From NCBI RefSeq assembly GCF_001625305.1, contig NW_017803713.1, positions 1,543,742-1,607,741 on the forward strand: DNA of 64,000 nucleotides. Direction: 5' to 3'. Of the stretch, positions 26,301-38,300 are shown in pieces; the stretch's first letter is position 1; the number at the start of each line of letters is the position of its first letter. The position numbers and the translations under genes were made by a program. Below the pieces are notes generated by a model. That model was not told where the DNA came from. It saw only the letters and a list, made by a program, of their open reading frames with translations, and made no database searches. The stretch comes from Branchiostoma belcheri. Its lineage: Eukaryota; Chordata; Leptocardii; Amphioxiformes; Branchiostomatidae.

Positions 26301-29300
26301 CTTACGCATACCTGTTCATCCTAGCATTTTCCTATTCATCCTCACGCATACCTGTTCATCCTAGCATTTTCCTATTCATCCTCACCCATACCCGTTCATC
26401 CCACCATTTTCCTATTCATCCACACCCATACCCGTTCATCCCAGCATTTTCCTATTCATCCTTACGCATATCTGTTCATCCTAGCATTTTCCTATTCATC
26501 CTTTCGCATACCTGTTCATCCTAGCATTTTCCTATTCATCCTCACCCATACCCGTTCATCCTACCATTTTCCTATTCATCCTTACGCATACCCGTTCATC
26601 CCAGCATTTTCCTATTCATCCTTACCCATACCCGTTCATCCCAGCATTTTCCTATTAATCCTTACCCATACCCGTTCATCCCAGCATTTTCCCATTCATT
26701 CTTACGCATACCCGTTCATCCCAGCATTTTCCCATTCATCCTTACGCATACCTGTTCATCCGAGCATTTTCCTNNNNNNNNNNNNNNNNNNNNCGGCAGT
26801 GGGTTCGGACAACATCACTACATGTATACACGGTATCGAGAAGGGAAATGCAATGATAAAAACAATATTTCCACACTTTCGTGCAGGATTTGTGAAGGAT
26901 ATTACTTACCTACAAGTAATCTTTCTGTCTCAGGCAAATGCTTGAAAAGCTTGTGGAAATCTTCACACTTTGACTTGTACGTTGGATGCAGCATCTACAG
27001 GGAAGGAGTACAAAACTGATAAACTATTACAGGAAGATTTGTTGTAAAACTACCATTTAAGTAAAACTACACGTGTTACAGAGGTATTACAGAGTAGTAG
27101 CCTAAGGGTAATTTTTTTGTGGCCTTTTATGTTTAAGACCCTCCTAAGACAGGGACCATAAAAGGGTGTAGAGATGCTTTTTTTTTTATTTCTGGAGAAA
27201 ATACAGTAAAATGGATGACTCTGCATACAATGTAATGGAGTTAAATCCTGTTTGTGAGCTGCTTCACCCCAAACCAGGTTCTTTGAGTCTGGTCATCTCA
27301 GGACATGCCCAGAATCAACTTTTGGCTACAGTTGGAAGTCCCAGGTCGCAACATAGAAGAACATAAGCCTAAGCAGATGACTGACATATCTCCAGAAAGT
27401 AGTTTCTGAGAACTTGGATAAGACAGGCCAGCCTGTTTTCAATCTTAACAGGATCTGAAAAAATGACCCTAGATTGTTATGCACAATATGTTTGTCAACC
27501 ATGTGTTATGATTATACATGGAATTCTTCTTTATGCATTGGTGTTGTATCACACATGGTTCACAAAACTTTACTTCATGATAACGTGTGTTGAACATTAA
27601 CATTTAGCACTCAAGGTTCAACTAGTGACATAACTCAACCATGGAGTGCTTTAAGTTAAATAATACTTGTTTGTGGCCCTAATTGTGGCTAAATGGGTAT
27701 TTAATAAGCTCACGACCTGGGCTTACTTTCACTTTCTCTTATATTCTACATACAAACAACGTGAAAAATGAAAATGGAGTTATTCAAAGAACAACTGTGA
27801 CTATTATTTGAGTGAAGGTTACGTGATACATGTTATTGTTAGTAGCTTTCATGCAAGAGGAAAGCAGAACAAATAGCGCTGCTATGATACGGCACAAGCA
27901 CGTCACACCTTCTATAAACTTCACCTTCTACTAAGCTTACAGTACAGGAAGGAGGGTGCGATAGTTACAATTAATATAGGTAACACTTACATTGTACCAA
28001 TTTGATGATTTCTGCAAGACAATACGAAACAGATTTAGTACTGAGCAGTGAATTAGTTGTTGTGTCTTACAGTACATGACAATACTGAGGCAGAAGCACC
28101 GCTGTGGCATGCTCCATGCATACATGTACAATGAACATGTGATGTGAAAACATTACCTGTTGGACTGGAACATGGAGAACATAATATTATGAGCTAGTTT
28201 TTAAGCTCCTTGGTTATAACATAAAGCATGTTCCACAGATGTCCCCAGGGTTCAGTTATTACCTTTGACTCTGTAGGAAAGTTGACTTCTTCTACATTAT
28301 GGATGTGGAGAAAGTTTCATTCCAAATTTTACAACAGATAATGAAATGCCATACATGTATTTTGGCACCATGTTATCGAGTTTGAAATATGGCTAGTGCA
28401 ATTTTAAGGTAGGACTGTATGGTAATAACGGCCCCAATGAAATGTCAACAACTGCAATTGCCATTTGTTTTGTAAAACTTGCCCTTTGACTTCTACCTGG
28501 GTCCTGGGGACAATCCTGGGTCCACCTACAGACTGTCACAACTAATATGTCATGCAGCAATCATCATGCTTTCATCAACCATTCATACATACATGTACAA
28601 GCACTCAGGCATGACAACATGGTGATACAAATCCTACAAAATGAGCATGCTGACATCAGTCTTGTATTATGAGAGATATGTCTACAGTAACACCTGCCAC
28701 TTGAGCATCTCATTCAGAAAGCATTAGGCAACATACAAGATACATTGATAGAGCTTTCTTCTAATGAAACCATGTTTTACCAAAACAGCTGATGTCTGTT
28801 ATCTAAATTGGTAAAGATATTGCAAAGATTTTCTGTTAGATTTTCAATATGAACTAACACCTTACCCTTTATTTACATTGAATTTCGTAGTTCACACAGG
28901 TTATGTGTTTAAAAAACCATGATTTGAAAATACTTATTATCACGCTTTTCTTTTCTTTTTCTCTATCAATATCCAAAATATAGCATAGTAAAATATAATA
29001 GACTTGATATACATATAATATAATCAATATTGAATATGATATGTTTTAACCGACATTATTTGTACATTTAGTCTTTCAAAAAAGACTTCTAACAGTCGTG
29101 ATAGTATAAATGTGCAGGAATTTGGGATTAGCAACGTATTTGGCTACCTTAGAGTTTTTGCCATTACTTCTGTTGCCCTTGTGGCCTGTGTGTGCCCTCT
29201 CCGGCATCTCGGGAGTGCGGTCACCACTGGTCCCCTTCTCTACCATGCTGGGGCCCTCATCTGCAGACGAGTGCTTGCTGTGTGGCACACGGGGGCTGGG

Positions 29301-32300
29301 GGAGACAGAAGGTATGGTAGAAACACTCATGCCAGTAGTAAATGATGCAGTGTACCAGTATTCTAACAACCATAACATAAGCATTACAGTCACTCTTTGA
29401 AAGCGAAGGGGCTGTTTCTGAAAAGCTAACCTGAGACTTGCACATTGTCAATAAAAGGTCACACAGTAGAGAACAACTGGTACCACTAAACCCTGGCTAA
29501 CATATTATTACTCCAGGTACCTGTCAGACAAGCTTTTCCATGGCATCCAGCCTTTCCCTCGCCTTCTCTTCACTGCTCTTAACCTCATCTGACAGTTTTT
29601 CTGAGCTACCTACAAACAATGCGAGTCTGAGTTGAAATATACAGTAACTGTTGGTTAATCATGGAAGGTATAACATGAACTATTCATCAAGCTGCCATAC
29701 TACTAATCAGAGGGGTGGACAACATGGAGATCTATTAGACTCAATTTTCAATTAGCATGATGATGTCAATAACTACACATCAACAATTTGATATGTGTCC
29801 TAACTCTCCCTCGATATCATTTACAGATTGAAGTACTGTTCTGCATTTAGACCCTGTTCATACCAGGCATTGCAAATCCCAATCTACCCTGTGTATGGTG
29901 CTATAACAAGTCTAATGTTTCCAATGTTTGTCAATGATCAGCATTATGATTCCTTCCCCCCCCCCCAAGAAAGGAACGTCAAGAAACAAATCACACCTGC
30001 ATCGTGACAAACAGTTCCGAAATGCCATGATTTGTGACAGGATATACTGTACAGTAAGGCTAAATCACAATTCGTCTCTCAAGTCAAAACCAACGTGCAG
30101 CTAACAGGTAGTGCAAGACAGTGAATATTCAAGACTTATGCAGAATCTGGTACTGGAAATGACGTGCAGTCTCAAAGCAACAGCACTGATTAGACTGGGG
30201 GCTGCATTCTTGGGAATTTGATGGCTGATATAGATGTGCATCTTGATGCAATGGCATTGGAACAAAACTATCTACGTTTGGGAAATAGCAAGGATAACTT
30301 GCTGCCCTGTGAACCACTTACGCACGAAAGGGACCAACAACAAAAACAACACGTATGAGATAGCGTCAAGAATGAGACAGCTCTTCCAGACAATACATGT
30401 AGTATGAGGGTGGAACAATAATTGGTTTCATAATTGGCTATCCTATGGAGCCTTTTCATGTATTTCATATCAACAAGACTGGGCCCTCTACTTCTGTCTT
30501 ACCTAAGCCGTTTGAGCAAAAGGTAAAAGTACGAAAGAATCTTATATCTACTGGGTTAATACACAAATGTAAGCTTCATTTTTGTTGAAGGAGTGATACA
30601 AGCAAGATGAAGCCAACAGGTTCAGGGCACAGGTGTGTGGTGACCTTTGACATGCTGCCACTAGCTTTGACCAAGTGAGGCTGGCACTGTTGTGTCAAAG
30701 CATCTCTTTTGGTTAATGAGGCTCAAATATTTGTTAGCTATTCACCATTAGCTCCTCACGACACCAAAGAACCTGGGAGGGGCACACCTGGTAACAGTTC
30801 TGCATCATTACAAAACTGTCACACTGAAATTGACGGACAAACATTTGAGCTGGGGAATAATGCAATTTGACAATAGTGGCTAGAACACTGAAGAGAGGGA
30901 AAATACATGTACATCCATGCAGCAAAGGGCCTATGTTTTTTTTGTGAGAATAAGCCAATTGTCACGAAATCCCCAGGTAGATAATGTACAGGCTTTTCAT
31001 GTTTTTCTGATGTGCTGCCTGTGTACAGAGAGAAAATCTTAATCATAACAAACCAGGTCATGGAACTCAGTTTGCAACGGATGTGAAAATTACAATGTTG
31101 TTATATATCCTTACATTTTTTAAGTAATATGCCCACCCAGATTAAATGTCAAGAGATATTTCTACAAATGTGTACACAAAAATAGACACATTGATTCCAA
31201 TCTATCTCATGGGAGACTTCCTGTCTAATACTGTAACTAGGCTAGTAGTACCAGCAAACATCTCAGCCATTTACTAAATGGTAAGTCACAGTCAAAACAG
31301 CAGAGTTTCCACAAATGAATTCAAAGTTAGAACTGGAAGGAATTAAGGCACAGCTTATGTACTTCCATCCTCCAGTGTTTCCTGGAATTATCAAGGGCGA
31401 TCCACACATAAACAAAATGAGGACAAGGCTGCAGTTCCTGATCTTTTATTTATTTTTATACTCTTGTTGACTCCTGTCTTGCTCGAGCATAGCATATGTA
31501 GAATTTGTTCTTTATGGAACAGCTGGCATGTTCTTTATGGAACAGCTTGGCATATGCAAACAAAACCTACTCACATGCCAAATACAAATACACTTCAATC
31601 CGACTGTAACTTTGCCAGTTATGCAATTAAAAAAAACACACCCATATAAACTCAGTCAGAGACCCAAATCTTGTCAAAGGTAAACAGGGTTTCACATGAC
31701 GATACATCTACATGTATATCAGGTAACTGTTCAGAAACAATTTTATTCCTACTTTAGTTATAGATAGTTGACATAAGTATCAAACAAGTTATCAGAAGCA
31801 ATGATTAAACCTGGAAACATGATATGATAAAAGCTTAACACATTATCATAACAAACTGCACTCTCCTATCCTTTGTCACTCTCCTCTAATTTTTGTCATG
31901 TCTGTAGCTAACTTCCTCTTCCCAGAGAAACCAGAAGTAGAATTGTTACTCAAAGTCAACCATAACATGACGTACAAAAATAAAGGATGACACCCCATCA
32001 CATAATATCACACCATACATGTGTACATGACTCATAGAGCTTTCAATACCAAAACAACATCTGCAATGAACATAAGTGAAGTCTCTGGCTGCTGTCATCC
32101 TAATTGGATCTTTCTAGGTGGCCATAAAACAAAACTCTCCTGGGAACACATAGCCAATCATGTTTTGCAGAGGGTTGTATTTTTTCATTCAATGACATTT
32201 GACTTCTAATAATGTTGATAAACCCTGTGGTATATAGTATGTAGTATATAAGTAAGGGCAAAGGTCAATCCTGTAGTATTTGTGTAACTTGTACATATCA

Positions 32301-35300
32301 CTTTTCAGGTCAAAACAAACTATCTAACACCGCTTCCTTAAATACAATTACCTGATTTACAAAGATAACACTTGGCACATTTTTTGTATTTTTCCAGGGT
32401 ATATGTTACACTTACAATTGCTCAAAAATTGAATTTGTGCTTACCAGTATACATAATTTTGTTTATGAATATGGGATATGACTTTTCTAGAACTAGTCTA
32501 CAGGTAATCCTGGCAAATCAGAGTGAATCTAAGAGAACTACTTTTTATTACAAATATGCTGTTTGCTTGTTTAAAGCAAAAAATCTGTTTCAATTTACAA
32601 TGATCATGTAGCATGTTCTGCTTTATACTTTAGGTGTATATCTATACAATACAATGTTGGAAATGAATGCACATTTTTCACAAGAGCCTATCATACATGC
32701 ACCATCAAATTGAAAGTTAATTCTTTTCTAAATTTTACTAACAGAACTTCCTCTATCCAAACATGTTACTGCCAGTTTCATTTCAACTGTCTGCAAGCAG
32801 GCAAGTGAAGGAAAATGGTAACAAATGGTTAAGTTTTAATTATTAGTTCAATACCCAATGTCTTCTACCAACACATACAAGCTTTAATTCTTACCTCTTC
32901 AGCTTCTTACTGATAGGGCCACCAGGATCTGACCTGCAGTAACACAAAACAACATTACCATCAATATTTAAAGCATCATAAACAAGTGAGGGCACGCCTA
33001 GAGAATATTTGAGAGAGCCAAGCTAGAGCACTTCAAGTTAAAGAACCCAACACACTTATCAATAAGAGTAGTGGGCCATCCCAGTGTGGATCAAACTTAC
33101 ATGTAGCAGTCTGGACTTACTGTGTAAGTCTTGTACTTACTGTACATATTTTGCATGTTATGCCTTGAGGTGGTCTATTGCTTATGTGAAACAAACAGTT
33201 CCTTGGCTGTTACAGGTATGAATGTGAAAATCAAGCACCAGCATCATCATTCTGACCTGCTGGTCACATTTTGACCTTACAAATTAAAGAATGGTCTGTT
33301 CAGGTAACTATAATCCAGTCGAGCGCTGTCCAGTCGCATGGCGGCCAAAGGCCTACAGGTGGTTTTCCTTGTTGTCACGGCATAGGCACATTCATTTTTG
33401 AGCATTTTTTTAGGTATATCTACACATAATACTCTGGATCAAGTTTGTTACGTGTTAATAGGATAGCAGATGCTTAGGACATAACAGACAACTATACAAA
33501 GTTTTCTAATAATTGTTTTTCCAGCTATGATTCTATGGCTTGGATAAGACTTGTGTGGCTGTTATGTGTCCTGTCCAGTTAAAAAACAACACTTAAGTAT
33601 GACCTAGAGGACTGTTGCTGAGGTATGTGTGACTGTACATTTACGTTGAATTTGTTAGATTATGATGGTGTCCCATTGCATGAGGTCAAAAGCCGATAGA
33701 CCTTTTCCTTTCTAGGCAAGAAGTAATTATCCACTTGCAAATTGGATCAGTCTCCTTCTTTCAGGCACTCGGTCACATGAGTAACTGTCCTCAGGGACAT
33801 CATAAACGATCACTTTAGATCCTATAATTTTGACATGATGAAGAACTTGTTTCTACTTCTGAACTGAAAAGTGTTAATCAGTAACTGATTTATGTCTCAA
33901 TTTCATCTTTACTTCCAAAACAACAGCAGCTGTCATCGCCTGAACATTAGAGCTACCAGCTGCAGGAAAATTAGTTGCTTGGGGGTGTGTGACTGTTTGA
34001 ATGGCTAGAGGATAGTGTTGCCTTACATTACGTCAAGACCTGCAGGTTGTTTCCTTTGTTGGGAAGGAGTTACTTTCCCCCTGTAAACAAGACACGTCTT
34101 GTGCTACAGATCACAGTAAGAGTCAGCAGGGTTCAACTATGCAGAAAAATTACTTTCAAATTTGGTCTAAAATGGTGGTCTAAGTACTGTTTGTTTTACT
34201 AGAATGCAGCTATATGTGCTTAATTTAGTTTTCTGTTTCTACAAGTTCCAGCAATCAACCAATAGCAACTTTGTGTGCAACAGTGTAGGATATTGTCTTT
34301 TGGGAAGTCAAGACTTCTTTCTTAAAATTAAAGTACCAGAATGATATACACATACCAGCCCTGATATTTCTGTGGCGTTTCCAACCACACTTAAATAAAG
34401 GCAATTAAGAGACAGTGTGTCCAAGAAACAAGCTTTCTTTGACATAAAAAAGAACGACAAAATGAACAATCACTACACATATGAAAATAAATACAATGAA
34501 ATACTGTTAGTTTATCAAGTAGTTTCTATCCACAGCTGTCAGTATGAAGTACCCCTCCACCAGTCCTACTTCGTTTCCCCCTTTCTCGTGCCTGGTTTGT
34601 TTTGACTCCTGTTCTGTTTAAAATCTTAGTAATTAAACCAACATGGCCCAAGGATACAAAAGCATCACCACAGAAACTGACTGTGCCAACATTTCACATG
34701 ACAACAAGAACAGAATGCAGGCCAATCATCGGCACAATCATACAAACCCATTACTTTTCCAGCCTGGTTACCATAATTACAAGTCCACCTAATGGAACCT
34801 TTGGCTCTGTATAAATCTCTGCTGTCACTAATGAAGTGAGATTTACTGTTTCACCTTTTACATTCTAACAAATATGCACTAATGGAGGATTAAAAGAGTG
34901 ACTACACAGAAATACAAACAGAAGGAGAACCAAGGAAGTAACAGTGGAAATATTTGCAGCTCTTCTGCCTGTATTTCCCTGTTTTGAGCACCTGGAAGTT
35001 TGCTATGTAAATCATTTTCCACCATGACTACATTTCGAGATTACATCCTCTCACCTTTTAGCAACTGGAAGGGACAATCTCCGCCGAAACTTCCTCAAAC
35101 CCTTTTCCATGGTATAGAACACCATGCTAGTCATGTATCCACCCAAAACCTGCCGCAAATCAACTCATTCTCAAACAAGGCATGCTTGCTGGCAAGCCGC
35201 TAGGTCATTCTGTTTCAGGTGAGTAACACAACAATAAGGTGGCACGACACATCGGGTGATACACATAGCCACACCTCTCATGGTCACGCCCCTTATACCC

Positions 35301-38300
35301 AAGCCCCTCTCCCATTGGTGGCTGTCCTATTTGCATAATAAAGGCTGTCCTAACCTATTCAAGCTGAATAGAATCCCCCACCCTCATGGCTTAGGGTCAG
35401 TCTGCCTTCCATACAGGTAGTACCACTTAATGTTAGTTATATGGAAATACATTTTACTACTGTAACAATAATAGTTTCCTGCTATGCTCCATCCACACTT
35501 AGATATGGAGATATCTTCTTGAAGAAACACTGCATGGTATATATCATACGGCACGATACTGAATGGCTGTTCAGGGTCTAGAACTGAATGCTTTGCAAAC
35601 AGAGTTGTTTACTTTACAAACACCTGTCTTGACAGCCAAAAAGGCTACCCTGACCACATGAAAACTCCATTTGGGAGCGCTGACTCATCCACAGACAATG
35701 AACTTTGACACCCTTCAAGGTTAAATAAATGTGTCTGACCTTAATAACAGTACAAAATATGAAAGTTTAAAGGATAATTACTATTTTGCATTGTTTTCCA
35801 ATTCTACTCTTTATTGCTCTTTGTAGAAATCTGTATTGAGTAGAGCTGAACTGATTTAAATGATGAAAACTGTCCTGCTCAATTGTTAACGATATCACCA
35901 TGAAAACAGACAAAATATTGACATTACGTGCTACATGTATGTTTTTATTCAAATTTGATGCTGTGATTAATGAGGCATTTGCAGATTGAGTCAACTTTCC
36001 CAAATACATGTATTACCAGTATATAACAGCAGATTTAAATGTATGTTGCTGTGTTTGTGTTGCTGTCTTGGACTTTTGACACATAAAAACCTTAAACTTA
36101 CTACAGTCAATACAAGCCCCTGATAAAATCAATTAACAAACAAACAAACAAGCATTGTTCAGGCTGGAAGCTGTACTGTTGGCTTTTAGTTTTACCCTTG
36201 GTTGGTGGCAACTGACAAACAGATACATTCTTGAGAAGATGGTCAGCATAGACGCACACTTCTCTTCATGACGGCAGTCATGTTTTAACCATTGCTGTGA
36301 CACCAGGTATCGCAAGATATACAATATACTAACTCTGTGAACAATCAGTACAGACAAGCCTGAAGCCCTCATAGACAAACTCTTCCTCCTAATACTAATA
36401 GCTGGCAGCAGCCTGTGCCCACCTGCAGAGCAATTACATTCTAAATAGAGGTTCTATTTTGGGCTTTACTTTGCTAACCCCTCTCTTGCACTTGACCTTA
36501 AAGGCTTTCAATAACTCCTGACAAGTGCCTCATATCCCATCAAGGGAGATAAAATTCTGTGAAAGGGGGAAGTAAATGGTAATGGAGATAATGAAATATG
36601 CATTGTATGTGAAAGGACTAGTGAGATCAGACTGCCTACTGAAAGCTTATTAAACTATGTCCAGCTGTGGGGTTATTCTAAGGTTTAGGTTCCATTATAT
36701 ACTTGTAGAGTATGAGTCCATTATGTCATACCTGGGCTGCGATTATGTTCGATATGCGTGTTCTGGCCCATGTGATAACTAGCAGTACGGCCCGGGGTTC
36801 CATAAGTTCCATAGAATAATTCGAACGTGTCTTGCACGCACCGAGTGCACCGCTTCCAAAACTTTGAACACCGAATTTGGATGTTGGAATAGATGCTGTT
36901 ACACTTTTTGTTTAGATTCACCAAATTTCGGCACATTTTGCATCGAAATGTCTGTTTTCTTGGGTGGGTATGACATAAATAAAATATAATATATGATAAT
37001 AAACACACTGTATTCCGTGGGTCAGGCTGGTACCTCGGGCGATACGGAATACACTGTGTAGTATTCTATATGTACTACATTAAGTAAACATCAGGCCAAA
37101 GTAATGGATTTTCTTGATAAAGTTTTTACTGGTACAACGATGTACAAATACTTTGGCAAGGCTTCGATGGTGCTCTATCCTTAAAACTAAAATCTCACAG
37201 AAACACATCTCCCTGAGGGGTGTTTTAATCATGCTGAGATACTGAGTTCGGTACTTTGTACCTACACACTTCTGAAGTACTGGTTGTGGTACTCTAGGTT
37301 TTGGAGAAGACCCCAGCTTACAGGCACTTTCATCTCGAGGACTGGCCAGCGCATTAGCAGACAGTCGGGATGGATAGAGTGTACTCACATCAAGAGTCAT
37401 TCATTGGATATCTGACCCCTTGAAATAGGACTAACTCGTGACCTAAGAATAATAGCTGATGTTAGGATAAGAACAGTCCTTTCAAACCTAAGAAAATGAC
37501 TTGTCTGAGGTAAAATTCATACCTCTGCTTTAATGTACATCGTTGTCATGCATCAAATAAACACCATCTCTGGAATTCATATGCATCATCAGCTAACCTT
37601 TGTCCGTATTTCAGGGATTTTTATTACGTATATGATAAACATTTTTGTCATTACAAATAATTCTTTAGACCAAAGACATATCAAGATGCAAAATCAGATT
37701 CCTCACATGAATTACATGACACTGTAAAACTGATATAAAACTCTATGTGGTTTAGAAATAGATAGTATATTTTGTCAATGTATCTTTATGTGTCTAGTAC
37801 ATGGCCCTACAACATAATGTCCCCCGTCCCCATCCTGTCATAGATCTAATACGGATCACGACCTCTGCAGGCACTTTCTGTAGTTCCTGCTGTCGAAATG
37901 AGATCAAGAGCTTAACTCTACTGCTGCTATAGTTGCTGATCAACTTGTAGATGCATGAGCACTAGTAATATCAACCAGAACCTGCCTTAGCCTGTGCCAT
38001 CTGTTCCATGCAGATAGAGGGGTGAGCAGCTACAGTAGAAAGAATCCTAAAGGACCATCCTCAACATATACACATAGAATGGCAGGGTACATACAACTTA
38101 GCATAAAAATGACTACAAGCCACCTATCAGGAAAAGAACTGGAAATGTTGCACCCAGGGAAATGCAAATCATGAAATTATGTGACAGCTACCATGTTATC
38201 TGTACACTCAGGTATTGGTGTCAAGGGTCAGAGCCCTACAGGTCTTTTTACTCTCCATGAAAATGGGGGTACTGTTTTTACTCCGTTTCATGTTTGGTCT

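Noticed and set aside
26024-26524. 166-aa plus-strand ORF with a repeating HPYAYLFILAFSYSS pattern
   Set aside because: It is the 40-bp minisatellite read through in all three frames; not a gene.
26061-26773. Regular repeats resembling a CRISPR array
   Set aside because: Units are contiguous with no unique spacers, and the genome is eukaryotic.
25383-27019. Plus-strand ORFs MYTRYREGKCND... seen twice
   Set aside because: They are the antisense shadow of duplicated GRAMD1 exon 6.
29110-29400. Plus-strand 96- and 77-aa ORFs
   Set aside because: Antisense shadows of GRAMD1 exon 5.
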